Assembly (NCBI RefSeq): GCF_014697355.1
Contig: NZ_JACJRQ010000015.1
Span: forward strand, 1-64,000
DNA length: 64,000 nt
Direction: 5' to 3'
Source: Nostoc calcicola FACHB-3891
Lineage (GTDB): Bacteria > Cyanobacteriota > Cyanobacteriia > Cyanobacteriales > Nostocaceae
This document shows positions 9,015-17,040 of this stretch, piece by piece. Below the pieces are notes generated by a model. The model worked only from the letters and a program-made list of their open reading frames with translations. It made no database searches and was not told the DNA's origin. The number at the start of each line of letters is the position of its first letter. Within the stretch, counting starts at the first letter, position 1. The position numbers were made by a program, and so were the translations under genes.

Positions 9015-9106
9015 GTAAAAGGGACTGGGTATTGGGTATTGGGTGCTGGGTATTGGGTATTAGGAAAACAATTCCCAGTCCCTATTCCCCAGTCCCTAGT
9101 CCCCAT
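9015..9106. repeat. Complementary heptamer repeats between PRC genes
   Basis: Direct units of ggtattg (tattgggtattgggtgctgg) are followed by C-rich units (cccagtccctattcccc). The two halves can pair. Confidence 0.65.
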
Positions 9107-9112
9107 TCTCCG

Positions 9113-9997
9113 TTAACGTTCTTCAATGGGAAGGTTAGGAGCATTCACGTCTAATTCTTCACGACGTACAGTTTCTTGAGCTTCAACTGTGTCTCGATCT
9201 ACCACTTTTTTAACTCTTACTTCTTCGCGCACAAATGCTTCTTTGCGAATTTCAGGAGTTTCTTCATGGAGTTCTACGCGAGCAACTTCACCTTCACGAA
9301 AGTCTGCTTCACGTGCAGAAACAGCTCTACCCGCATCAGCAGGAGTTACACGTTCAATCACAACTCGCTCTTTTTCCACTGGTACTGCAACTCGTGCAGT
9401 TTCAGTTTCAACGCGTTTACCAATTGCGACTTCTCCAGTTTTGCGACGTTGTTTACTGGCGATTAGTCGTTCTTCATACAATCTCAAAGTTTGATGATCT
9501 TGTTCATTTAAATTGTATAAAGAAGGCTCGTGTTCGTATGTGTAACTATCACGGTTGTAAGTAGGAGTAGGATAAGTTGTGTCTAAAGGTGCTGATGCTT
9601 CTAGAGGTGCTGATGCTTCTACAGGAGGGGTGTAGTCTCCAGGCCGGCGATATACTCCACGCACCCGTTCTTCATAGTCGTAGTCAAGCGCTAGGCGTTC
9701 ATTGAACTCTGGTAAATCTTCTGCTTGCTCTCTAGTCAAGCCAATGGTGTAGACGCGATCGGTGTTATAGTCGATACGGGCGCGACCAATTGGTAGTAAT
9801 ACTTTTTTACCAAAAATCCAGAATCCTAAGTCAACAACTAGATAGCGGAAATGACCTTCGTCATCAACTAAAACATCGCTCACACTACCAATCTTTTCAT
9901 CAGTTCCTTGTGTATAGACCCCAAGTCCCTTAATATCATGACCTTCAAAGCTATCGCGGTAGCTAGGCTCAAAATCTTCTAATTTATAAAGAACCAT
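9113..9997 (-). CDS. PRC-barrel / DUF2382 protein, paralogue 2
   Basis: This protein begins MVLYKLEDFEPSYRDSFEG and has an N-terminal PRC-barrel domain (GSVSDVLVDDEGHFRYLVVD) and a long DUF2382 domain (LYEERLIASKQRRKTGEVAI, then EKERVVIERVTP and VREEVRVKKVVDRDTVEAQE). The middle contains two direct repeats of the pentapeptide EASAP. The frame can be extended five codons to a TTG, but the ATG has GAGG about 9 nt upstream and is preferred. It is highly similar to paralogue 3. A soluble, highly charged stress protein is the likely role, by family association only. Confidence 0.82.
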   Translation of the reverse strand: MVLYKLEDFEPSYRDSFEGHDIKGLGVYTQGTDEKIGSVSDVLVDDEGHFRYLVVDLGFWIFGKKVLLPIGRARIDYNTDRVYTIGLTREQAEDLPEFNERLALDYDYEERVRGVYRRPGDYTPPVEASAPLEASAPLDTTYPTPTYNRDSYTYEHEPSLYNLNEQDHQTLRLYEERLIASKQRRKTGEVAIGKRVETETARVAVPVEKERVVIERVTPADAGRAVSAREADFREGEVARVELHEETPEIRKEAFVREEVRVKKVVDRDTVEAQETVRREELDVNAPNLPIEER

Positions 9998-10211
9998 TCT
10001 ATTTAACCTCAAAAATTTTATTTACATCTCCTTGTTACTAAGGTAGACATTTATTTATTTGTTAACCTCCTTCTGTCGAAGGAACTTTATTAAGCGTTAA
10101 TTATCAAAAGTTATAGCTATTTTAGATTAGCTATTATTATAAAAATAAAAACACAGGCAAAGATAATAACTAACTTTGCCTGTTATAACTTTTGAATATA
10201 TGGCATCTCGC

Positions 10212-10247
10212 TTTCGTGAGGTATGAGGTAGGGGCGCATAGCTATGC
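10212..10247. repeat. Left half of a P1-like repeat interrupted by MITE M1
   Basis: The unit cgtgaggtatgaggtaggggcgcatagctatgc is split from its other half (atagccatgcgcccctaca, 10495-10513, and ttgggaaccgctata, about 10534-10548). The joined host would be a palindrome around TAGGGGCGCATAG-type arms. Confidence 0.6.
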
Positions 10248-10494
10248 ATTGGTGTCAACTTAACATGAAACCCTTGTGAAGACGCGATATTGAGTTGATT
10301 TACTTAGGGTTACTCACCGCGTCACCCGACCCTAACCCTCCCCTTATAAAGGGGAGCCACTGCGTTGGACGGGTTCCCCGGCTTGAAGCAAGTGGCGTGA
10401 GGGAACTAGATTGTTTTTTCCCCTTTTATAAGGGGGGATTAAGGGGGGTAAAGCGTACGTAGGACAAAAGTTTGAGCTTAAGTTGACACCTATG
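10248..10494. mobile_element. MITE-like element M1, copy 1
   Basis: The ends are terminal inverted repeats GGTGTCAACTTAA (10251 onward) and TTAAGTTGACACC (ending 10490), extended by short element-specific tips. It is flanked by 10-bp direct repeats atagctatgc (10238-10247) and atagccatgc (10495-10504), one mismatch apart, as expected for a target duplication. No coding sequence is present. The interior has two sets of complementary C/G-rich arms (ccctccccttataaagggg, ccccttttataagggggg). Compared with copy 2 it carries an extra 45-bp insertion (about 10357-10401, ccactgcgttgg ... caagtggcg). Confidence 0.75.
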
Positions 10495-10548
10495 ATAGCC
10501 ATGCGCCCCTACAGATTTTTGTACCTCATGTAATTGGGAACCGCTATA
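10495..10548. repeat. Right half of the P1-like repeat interrupted by MITE M1
   Basis: The segment atagccatgcgcccctacag ends with attgggaaccgctata, the same end as repeat P1. Confidence 0.55.
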
Positions 10549-10585
10549 AATCTATCCAGCAAGTGTATTAAACCGCTACTTACAC

Positions 10586-10636
10586 CATAAACAGTTAACA
10601 GTTAGTAGACGCTATTTTTAACTGATAACTGTTTAA
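10586..10636 (-). terminator. Hairpin at the 3' end of PRC gene 3
   Basis: The arms aaacagttaacagttagt and aactgataactgttta pair almost perfectly and sit immediately beyond the stop codon of the gene at 10639-11475. There is no long T-tract, so termination is inferred. Confidence 0.4.
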
Positions 10637-10638
10637 TT

Positions 10639-11475
10639 TTAAATGGTTTCATGTCTAGTAGTATCAGTTTCATGCAGATGCAATTCGCCGGCAGTATCAA
10701 CATCTAACTCTTCTCGACGAATTGTATCTTGTGCTTCTACAGTGTCTCGTTCTATTACCTTCTTAACTCGGACTTCTTCACGCACAAACGCTTCTTTACG
10801 TATTTCCGGTGTTTCTTCGTAGACTTCTATGCGTGCTATTTCTCCTTCTTGAAACTTAAGTTCTTTGGTATCAACGCTTGCTATTTCTGTTGGTACAACT
10901 CGCTCGATTAAAACTCGTTCTTTTTGAATAGGTACTGTGACACGTGCAGTTTCCGTTTCAATATGCTTACCAACAGCTACTTCCCCAGTTTTGACACGAT
11001 GCTTATTGGCAATTAATCGTTCTTCATAGAGTCTAAAAGTTTGATGATATTGCTCATTCAACTCGTATAAAGCTGGTTCTTTTTGGTAATTGTATGTATC
11101 ATTATAAGTCACGCCACTGGTTGAAGAACGAAATACGCTACGTACTTTTTCTTCGTAATCGTTATCAACATTTGTGATTTCTTGGTACTCAGGTAGACTT
11201 TCTATTTGCTGTGTGTTAAACCCATCGACAAAGACACGTCTTGCAGGATAATTGATACGGGAAAGACCAACTGGTACTAATATTTTTTTATTAACATAAT
11301 CTACGTTTGTGTCAATAATTAAATACCTGAAACGTCCATCGTCATCAACTAAAACATCTATGACTGAGCCAACTTTCTCTCCCCCTTGAGTATAGACATC
11401 CAGGGCTTTAACGTCATCTCCACCAAAAGTGTCTCGATAATTCGGATCGAAATGTTCAAGTTTATGAAGGGGCAT
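10639..11475 (-). CDS. PRC-barrel / DUF2382 protein, paralogue 3
   Basis: This 278-residue protein (MPLHKLEHFDPNYRDTFGG) has the same plan as paralogue 2: a PRC barrel (GSVIDVLVDDDGRFRYLIID, residues about 35-55), a linker with tyrosines (SGVTYNDTYNYQKEPALYEL), then DUF2382 (YEERLIANKHRVKTGEVAVG; KERVLIERVVPTE; VREEVRVKKVIERDTVEAQD). Its C-terminus is His/Thr-rich (LHLHETDTTRHETI). It and paralogue 2 look like a tandem duplication, but 640 bp of nested repeats now separate them. The stress-protein role is inferred from the family. Confidence 0.82.
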   Translation of the reverse strand: MPLHKLEHFDPNYRDTFGGDDVKALDVYTQGGEKVGSVIDVLVDDDGRFRYLIIDTNVDYVNKKILVPVGLSRINYPARRVFVDGFNTQQIESLPEYQEITNVDNDYEEKVRSVFRSSTSGVTYNDTYNYQKEPALYELNEQYHQTFRLYEERLIANKHRVKTGEVAVGKHIETETARVTVPIQKERVLIERVVPTEIASVDTKELKFQEGEIARIEVYEETPEIRKEAFVREEVRVKKVIERDTVEAQDTIRREELDVDTAGELHLHETDTTRHETI

Positions 11476-11665
11476 ATGCTGTTTCCAAATTCTTTAGAGT
11501 GTTTATTGACTACTCTAAAAAATACTGTGCTGAATCTCCTCCTGCTGGCGACTGAATTAAATTGTGAAATTTCATGGTCTATAGCTCATACTTTATGACG
11601 GCAAAATTAAAATTGAACACTAAAGATAATCAATAGAAATATAACTAAAGTTATAAAAAACTCTC
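11476..11665. other. Upstream region of PRC gene 3, no gene
   Basis: About 190 bp of AT-rich DNA. It probably carries the promoter of the PRC gene on the minus strand, but no clear -35/-10 pair can be assigned. Confidence 0.3.
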
Positions 11666-11698
11666 AGATCCCCGACTTTTTTAAGAAGTCGGGGATCT
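11666..11698. repeat. Palindromic repeat P3, copy 2
   Basis: The arms agatccccgacttttt and agaagtcggggatct pair as in the copy at 4313-4345. Confidence 0.8.
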
Positions 11699-11801
11699 TG
11701 TGCCTTGGAACAAGGCGATCCTCATCTCATATCTTGCACTAGCCCGATCGTCGAAAACAAAAATTACTCAGTAGTTAAGCTTTTCGCAGTCCGAATCGCT
11801 C

Positions 11802-11862
11802 AAGCCAGGGACTCAAAGTCCCTGTCTAATAGCTCAAGTCCTCTATAAGAGGACTGAAAATT
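11802..11862. repeat. Two small inverted repeats
   Basis: The sequence cagggactcaaagtccctg is a perfect hairpin with arms cagggact and agtccctg. It is followed by caagtcctctataagaggac, with arms gtcctct and agaggac. No gene is associated with them. Confidence 0.6.
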
Positions 11863-12006
11863 AAATTGATTTACTGTAATAGAAATGACGTTATTTTTGT
11901 ATATTCATGGTTTATGCGTAAAGGTGCAAGATCTGAGGATCGCCTAATTTAAAACCAATACGCTTGGGTTAAGGCTAAAACTCTTGGTCAAATTGAATTT
12001 TTTAAC

Positions 12007-12106
12007 GTAGACCCGTTCGCGGAGCGTCTCGTAGAGAAGGGGCTTGCCGCAGGCTACCGCCAAGGACGCATTCGCGCAGCGTCTCGTCAGAGAAGGACGC
12101 AAAGAG
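12007..12106. repeat. GCGTCTC-type palindromic repeat
   Basis: Two units, cggagcgtctcgtagagaag and gcgcagcgtctcgtcagaga, occur with intervening cttgccgcaggctaccgc. It belongs to the family found at 7.9, 33.5 and 36.3 kb. Confidence 0.65.
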
Positions 12107-12145
12107 AAGAAAGAAAGGCTTAACTGAACTGTATTGAATTTAAAA

Positions 12146-13738
12146 TTAGTAACAATTACTGAGAGTTTTGATTAAATATTGTGTCAAAGTAAATGCATCT
12201 ACACCCAACTCTGTACGCTCTTGAGTTGCTAAAATAGCCGCTTGGGAATGCCACCAAGCAGCAGTTGCAGCAATATCTTCTACAGGAATCTGTTTAGTCA
12301 ACCCTTGTGCTAACAATCCACCGAGTAGCCCAGTTAACACATCACCGCTACCGCCACGCGCTAAGGCGGGTGTACTTTCTGGAACAATCCAAACTTCACT
12401 TTGGGGGTTGGCTACGGCAGTTCTCGCACCTTTTAACAATACTACTGCCCCACTTTGCGCGGCTGCTTCTCGTACTGCTTTCACCCGATCGCGTTTAGCA
12501 TCGGCGACATGGGGAAACAATCGCTGGAATTCACCTGCGTGAGGTGTGAGTATGGTGAGTGCTTGGCGTTTTTGTAAGGTGGGGATGGTTCCCATTTGGG
12601 CAAGTATATTTAAACCATCGGCATCGAGAACCAAAGGAACATCGCTTTCTATGACCTCTTGGACAACTGGAGAAGCATCTGTTGTTAAACCGGGGCCACA
12701 AGCGATCGCACTAAAGGAACTCAGATTAGTTTTTGCAGGTAGTTGCAATTCGGCGATCGCTCCGGTTTCCGTCTCTGGACAACCGACAATCAGCGCTTCT
12801 GGCAAATGCGACACCAAAAGAGATTTCAGCGATTCGGGTACAGCAACCGAAAGCATCCCCACACCACTACCCCTAGCACCCAAACCAGTTAAAATTGCTC
12901 CACCTGCATAACGCCGCGAACCACAAATCAGCAGTAAATGTCCTTCCTTATATTTGTGGGTAACTGGTGGACGGGGTAAAGGTAAAGTCGAAAGTGCGGT
13001 TGCTGGCGTAATGCGTTTAATTCTGGGTGCATTTAAGAGAACAGCTTGCACATCAGCCAAAGGAATATCAAAATCTATCAACTCAACTTTGCCGAGATAT
13101 TCTAGCGCCTGGTCTTGTAAAAAAGCCAACTTCCATAAACCCAAGCAAAACGTGTGAGTAGCGCGAATCGCAGTCCCCAATACTTCCCCTGTATCAGTGT
13201 GCAACCCCGAAGGTAAATCAATACTCAAAATTGGCACAGACAATTCATTTAATTGATTAATTGCAGAAGCAATGGGATCGGTGAGATTTCTTTCTAAACC
13301 AAATCCAAACAATCCATCAATCAACAAATCAGAATTCGGCAATTGCTCAATTTCCTGATAAGTTGGGATACCCAAACTTTGAGCATATTGCAAGTGCTGG
13401 GAAGTTAATTCCTTGAGTTTAGAGAAAGGAGAATAAATCCAAATTTCATAGCCACGAAAATGTAATTCACGGGCTACTACTAAAGCATCTCCCCCATTGT
13501 GACCGGGACCGACAAGGATACCGACACGGAGATTTGAGGAGAAGCGAGAAGAAGACGCAAAGAGTGGGTTTTCTCCTGGGTTTGGGTAAATATTTTGAAT
13601 GCGACGCGCAATTAAGCCCGCTACCTTTTCCATCAAAGCTACTACAGGCATTCCTACTGCAAAGATCCGCGCTTCAATATCGCGCATTTGCTCAGCAGTT
13701 ACTACTACTTGTGAGATTTGTTCTTGCCTATCTGACAT
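12146..13738 (-). CDS. nnr: Bifunctional NAD(P)H-hydrate epimerase / ADP-dependent NAD(P)H-hydrate dehydratase
   Basis: This 530-residue fusion repairs damaged, hydrated NAD(P)H. The N-terminal epimerase (YjeF_N) domain spans about residues 10-230, with GPGHNGGDALVVAREL as nucleotide loop and IDGLFGFGLERNL as catalytic Asp region. The C-terminal ADP-dependent dehydratase, a ribokinase-fold domain, follows, with KEGHLLLICGSRRYAGGAIL, LTPHAGEFQRLF and the anion-hole motif ARGGSGDVLTGLLGGLLAQG. The length is normal for the fused form. It starts at ATG 13738 without a clear Shine-Dalgarno. It appears to be a single-gene unit flanked by repeat-rich spacers. It is cytoplasmic. Confidence 0.95.
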   Translation of the reverse strand: MSDRQEQISQVVVTAEQMRDIEARIFAVGMPVVALMEKVAGLIARRIQNIYPNPGENPLFASSSRFSSNLRVGILVGPGHNGGDALVVARELHFRGYEIWIYSPFSKLKELTSQHLQYAQSLGIPTYQEIEQLPNSDLLIDGLFGFGLERNLTDPIASAINQLNELSVPILSIDLPSGLHTDTGEVLGTAIRATHTFCLGLWKLAFLQDQALEYLGKVELIDFDIPLADVQAVLLNAPRIKRITPATALSTLPLPRPPVTHKYKEGHLLLICGSRRYAGGAILTGLGARGSGVGMLSVAVPESLKSLLVSHLPEALIVGCPETETGAIAELQLPAKTNLSSFSAIACGPGLTTDASPVVQEVIESDVPLVLDADGLNILAQMGTIPTLQKRQALTILTPHAGEFQRLFPHVADAKRDRVKAVREAAAQSGAVVLLKGARTAVANPQSEVWIVPESTPALARGGSGDVLTGLLGGLLAQGLTKQIPVEDIAATAAWWHSQAAILATQERTELGVDAFTLTQYLIKTLSNCY

Positions 13739-13834
13739 CAGTGCTGAGTGCTGAATGGGGAATGGAGAGTGGGGAGTAGATAATGGGCAGTTATGAGTTC
13801 ATGTTACTCCAAACTCGCCAATTTAAAGATCGTT

Positions 13835-13885
13835 TATAGCGTTTTCCCACCTACTGAGATACACCTGTAGGGGCACGGCACTGCC
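13835..13885. repeat. Palindromic repeat P1 copy b, left half
   Basis: The sequence tatagcgttttcccacctac is followed by tgagatacacctgtagggg and cacggcactgcc. The right half continues at 14090 after an inserted MITE. Confidence 0.75.
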
Positions 13886-14089
13886 CATAGGTGTCAACTT
13901 AAGCTCAAACCTTTGTCCCACATACGCTTTACCCCCCTTAATCCCCCCTTGTAAAAGGGGGGAAAAAAGAATCCAGTTCCCTCCCCTTTACAAGGGGAGG
14001 GCTAGGGTGGGGTGATGCGGTGAGTAACGCTAAGTGAATGAACTCAATATCAAGTCTTGATAAGGGTTTCACGTTAAGTTGACACCACT
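13886..14089. mobile_element. MITE-like element M1, copy 2 (opposite orientation)
   Basis: The ends are GGTGTCAACTTAAG (13890) and TTAAGTTGACACC (ending 14086). Direct repeats cggcactgcc (13876-13885) and gggcactgcc (14090-14099) flank it. It is the reverse complement of copy 1 throughout, minus that copy's 45-bp insertion. No gene is inside. It lies in the loop of repeat P1. Confidence 0.78.
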
Positions 14090-14156
14090 GGGCACTGCCG
14101 TGCCCCTACACCTGGGGATATAATGTTGTACCGCATCTGAATGGGAACCGCTATAT
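14090..14156. repeat. Palindromic repeat P1 copy b, right half
   Basis: The half begins gggcactgccgtgcccctac, passes gatataatgttgtaccgc and ends atgggaaccgctatata, completing the unit begun at 13835. Confidence 0.75.
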
Positions 14157-14164
14157 AAAACGGT

Positions 14165-14368
14165 ATTAGTCGCTAACATTACGATGTTGGCGATCGACAT
14201 TATGATGTTAGTCCCTAACATTACGATGTTAGTCCCTAACATTACGATGTTGATGACCAACATCATAATGTTGGTCATCAACATTATGATGTTGGTCGCT
14301 AACATTACGACGTTAATAACAAAACATTACAATATTGGTCATCAACATTACGATGTTGGTCGCTAACG
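14165..14368. repeat. 21-bp tandem repeat array (about ten units)
   Basis: About ten units of about 21 bp follow one another; the consensus is ttRgtcNctaacattacgat plus g. Each unit is itself a small inverted repeat (aacattacgatgtt). Some units are flipped (gaccaacatcataatg). As 21 is a multiple of three, long open frames appear on both strands (MLATNIIMLMTNIMMLV-like), but these are products of the repeat and not genes. Confidence 0.9.
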
Positions 14369-14462
14369 CCAGAGTCGTTGACAATAGGCAACAATCAGCG
14401 TGAACCGATCGCCTCTCGCTGAGACAGTGGCGTTAGCGGTAGCGGTTCCCTTGGAGACTTTT

Positions 14463-15344
14463 TCATTTCCCGTAATAAACCCTGGCATCCTTGTATCCTA
14501 TATTTCGCAGATATTTGTTCCATTCTTGTGCTTGTACTCGGTCAGCGAAAGGCCCTACTGCTACGTGTGGACCTCGTGGTTGCCTCCTTTCGAGAACTCC
14601 GCCAGATCGTCCTAAATCTTGGTTGAATCGGGCTAAATTCTGTCTCACTTGAGCAGCGATCGCAGGTAACTGTTCTGAAGTGGTGGGAATGGCGACATAA
14701 TATCTAGAGACTTGTTTGGGAATATTTATATTATTGCGATCGCCGCTAAAACCTCTATTATCTCCATTAAAAGAACCTGTTTCCCGTCCATTAGCAAAGC
14801 CGATGATTCGTGTGCCATAAATACCTCGTGACTGTAGCTCATTCACTCGTTGCTGAGCGTTAGATACTCTAGTAAAAACTCCTGATTGAATTACATTACG
14901 TCCTTGGTATTCTCGAATGTAAGCACTCGGTTCAAGCCGACGTATTTGTTGTAGAGTCTGGACATCACTAGCATCAACGAAAACTAAATAGCGTTCAAAG
15001 TTTTGGTTATATTGACTAAACTGCTCAGGTTGAGAAGGCTGAAAGTCCTGCTCAGGTTGAGAAGGCTGAAAGTTCTGCTCTGGTTGAAAAATCTGTGCTG
15101 GTTGGGAGGGCTGAAAGTTCTGCTCTGGTTGATAAGTTGGTGCTAGTTCCGCTGGTGGTAACTGTGGTGATTCTTGAAAGGGAACTGGCGGTAAAGGTTC
15201 ACCTTCTTGTTGAGCCAGTAGCAGGTTGCTGTTGGAAATTTGTGCTTGTGCTGGGGTAGAGTTGGCAAGCACCGCTAAACATCCTCCCATTAACAAGGAG
15301 AATATCTGAAATCGAATAATTTGACTTGGTATTCTACTCGACAT
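14463..15344 (-). CDS. Secreted SPOR-like repeat protein
   Basis: The 293-residue protein has a signal peptide (ends near STPAQAQ, about residue 35), then a Pro/Gln-rich linker in which FQPSQPEQ-type units repeat about five times (residues 60-110). Two SPOR-like segments follow: RYLVFVDASDVQTLQQIRRL to ARIIGF-like, and YYVAIPTTSEQLPAIAAQVR to the C-terminal YKDARVYYGK. SPOR domains bind peptidoglycan strands lacking stem peptides, so a periplasmic envelope role is likely (family inference). It starts at ATG 15344. It does not look like part of an operon with the TnpB gene upstream. Confidence 0.7.
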   Translation of the reverse strand: MSSRIPSQIIRFQIFSLLMGGCLAVLANSTPAQAQISNSNLLLAQQEGEPLPPVPFQESPQLPPAELAPTYQPEQNFQPSQPAQIFQPEQNFQPSQPEQDFQPSQPEQFSQYNQNFERYLVFVDASDVQTLQQIRRLEPSAYIREYQGRNVIQSGVFTRVSNAQQRVNELQSRGIYGTRIIGFANGRETGSFNGDNRGFSGDRNNINIPKQVSRYYVAIPTTSEQLPAIAAQVRQNLARFNQDLGRSGGVLERRQPRGPHVAVGPFADRVQAQEWNKYLRNIGYKDARVYYGK

Positions 15345-15490
15345 AGTAGTTAGAAAGTAATCTAAATATTTTTAGGCAATTTCCATCCGGAACTAATTAG
15401 TTTGCTGTTGTAGCAACTACATAGCGTTAGTGTTAAGTTACCTCATTTAAGTTCTAAACAATACACCTGTAACTAATCTTAGATGAGCAA

Positions 15491-15542
15491 TTGACATCCT
15501 CCCACCGCTAACCCTTGCGGGTGTAGCAGGGGATTCCAAGAA
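15491..15542 (-). mobile_element. Right end of the TnpB element, with hairpin
   Basis: Immediately 3' of the tnpB stop, the minus strand reads ggaatcccctgctacacccg and then ggtgggaggatgtcaa. It can fold (ggaatcccctgct with agcggtgggagg). Ends of the type gggaggatgtcaa close many cyanobacterial IS200/IS605 elements (family knowledge). The guide (omega) RNA of TnpB would overlap the gene's 3' end and this region; its exact boundary is inferred. Confidence 0.55.
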
Positions 15543-16754
15543 TCACTTCTTGGATTTCCTCTTTCCGCGACTCGACTTACTTGGAGGGATTTCTCCACCC
15601 ATGCAGAGGTCGATGTCTCCAGAGGCGATTAACGTTCCTGTGTGCCCCACAGTACGGAGTCCTATCTCAAGTATGTTCAAAGCAGCATTCCAATCCCGGT
15701 CTTGAATATGCCCACAGTGGTTACAGATATGAGTTCTAGTGCTAAGAGATTTTTTAACAACCTCACCACAATTAGAGCAATCTTGGCTAGTTCCATGAGG
15801 TGACACGGCAACCGTGACAACTCCGAAAACTTTACCAAAATATTCAATCCATTGCCTAAACTGCGTCCATGCTGCATCACTAATCGACTTAGCAAGGTGT
15901 CTGTTTCTTACCATGTTTGGCACCTTCAAATCCTCGTAGGCTACCAAGTCGCTAGACCGGACTACGCACCTTGCCAATTTCACGGCAAAGTCTTTACGCT
16001 GCCTACTTACTTTGAGGTGTTTACGAGCCAGTTTATTTCTAAATTTGGCTCTATTTTTGGAACCTTTCTTTGTTTTGGAAAAACGGCGTTGTAGTCGCTT
16101 CAAAGACTTCTCACTTTTACGGAGATGTCGCGGATTCTCAACTGTGTTGCCTTCACTATCGGTGTAGAAATGGTTGAGTCCTACATCCAATCCAATAGTT
16201 TTACCCGTTGGCTCTCGTTTTTCAATTCGTTCTTGGTCGATACAAAACTGGCAATAATAGCCGTCAGCACGACGTACAACCCGCACTCTCTTAAACTGTT
16301 TTAGTTGATAGAAATGCAAGTAACGAGTTCCCCAAAGCTTGAAAGTTCCCGCCTTAAATCCATCGCTAAAAGTGATGTAGCGACGGTCAACAGAAAGCTT
16401 CCATCCGCTAGTTTTGTACTCGACAGAACCATGTGTCTGTTCTTTCTTAAAACGTGGATAACCCTTCTTAAGAGGCTTAGACTTTTTGCAATTATCAAAG
16501 AACCTAGCGATTGCACTCCACGCTCTTTCAGCAGATGCTTGACGAGCCATAGAGTTAAGCTTATCCACCCAAGGTAAGTTTTCATCGGCAGCGAGTACAG
16601 CGCAATAAGCACTCAACTCATATCTGCCAATATCCCGGTTATCCATCCAGTATCTAAGACAAGCATTGCGAACAAAACGAGCAGTTCTAATCGCCTCATC
16701 CAACGATTGATATTGCTGTTTTGTTCCTTCAAGTTTTGCCTCAAATACCAGCAT
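15543..16754 (-). CDS. tnpB: TnpB, RNA-guided nuclease of an IS200/IS605-type element
   Basis: The 403-residue protein has an N-terminal HTH/WED-like region and a RuvC domain with the full acidic triad: D190 (GLDVGLN), E274 (AYEDLKV) and D354 (DRDWNAA). The zinc ribbon C326-x2-C329 ... C344-x2-C347 (CSNCG, CNHCG) is intact. TnpB proteins use an RNA from the element's 3' end to cut DNA beside a short motif and keep the element in place. No tnpA (Y1 transposase) is found nearby, so this copy depends on one elsewhere for movement. It starts at ATG 16754 and the C-terminus is strongly basic (SSRGKRKSKK). Confidence 0.93.
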   Translation of the reverse strand: MLVFEAKLEGTKQQYQSLDEAIRTARFVRNACLRYWMDNRDIGRYELSAYCAVLAADENLPWVDKLNSMARQASAERAWSAIARFFDNCKKSKPLKKGYPRFKKEQTHGSVEYKTSGWKLSVDRRYITFSDGFKAGTFKLWGTRYLHFYQLKQFKRVRVVRRADGYYCQFCIDQERIEKREPTGKTIGLDVGLNHFYTDSEGNTVENPRHLRKSEKSLKRLQRRFSKTKKGSKNRAKFRNKLARKHLKVSRQRKDFAVKLARCVVRSSDLVAYEDLKVPNMVRNRHLAKSISDAAWTQFRQWIEYFGKVFGVVTVAVSPHGTSQDCSNCGEVVKKSLSTRTHICNHCGHIQDRDWNAALNILEIGLRTVGHTGTLIASGDIDLCMGGEIPPSKSSRGKRKSKK

Positions 16755-16795
16755 TGTTACGTCAACCTCACTAACGTAATAGTATCACGAATATC

Positions 16796-16868
16796 GCTAA
16801 AAACTCGACTACCCCTCGCCCTGTCAAACCTACCGTTTGATTCAGTTAAGGGGTGTCTCGTTTTTAGC
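16796..16868. repeat. Nested inverted repeat upstream of tnpB
   Basis: The outer arms gctaaaaactcgactacccc and ggggtgtctcgtttttagc pair imperfectly. An inner hairpin tcaaacctaccgtttga lies between. It is within the 5' flank of tnpB and could be part of the element's left end or a structured leader. Confidence 0.6.
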
Positions 16869-16881
16869 CAACAATTCATCT

Positions 16882-16913
16882 CGCCGCCAAGTCTGCGACT
16901 GTGGCGGGAGCAT
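16882..16913. repeat. Small hairpin, ccgccaag...tggcggg
   Basis: The arms cgccgcca and tggcggg surround agtctgcgactg. This may be the left-end hairpin of the TnpB element; the junction with chromosomal DNA is not resolved. Confidence 0.4.
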
Positions 16914-16997
16914 TCTTGTTGTTTTTAGGTAAGCAACAACTATATATTTGGTTGCCGATAAACTGAAGCGCTTTACTGGCAAGGCTTTGAAGAGTCT

Positions 16998-17007
16998 GTG
17001 CTACAAT
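16998..17007 (+). promoter_or_regulatory. Extended -10 candidate for mnmA
   Basis: The motif TGcTACAAT lies about 33 nt before the mnmA ATG. It matches an extended -10 element; no good -35 is seen at the right distance. Confidence 0.3.
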
Positions 17008-17040
17008 TGGACAACCACGCAGCTACCGTGTTGGGTTTGT

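Noticed and set aside
9176..9564. Plus-strand frames opposite PRC paralogue 2
   Set aside because: They are antisense products of the repetitive DUF2382 coding sequence.
14069..14366. Overlapping open frames of 60-78 codons on both strands rich in Met, Leu, Thr and Asn
   Set aside because: They arise from a 21-bp tandem repeat whose period is a multiple of three; no start signal or protein-like composition.
14165..14368. CRISPR-like look of the regularly spaced repeats
   Set aside because: The units are contiguous with no unique spacers, and no cas genes lie nearby.
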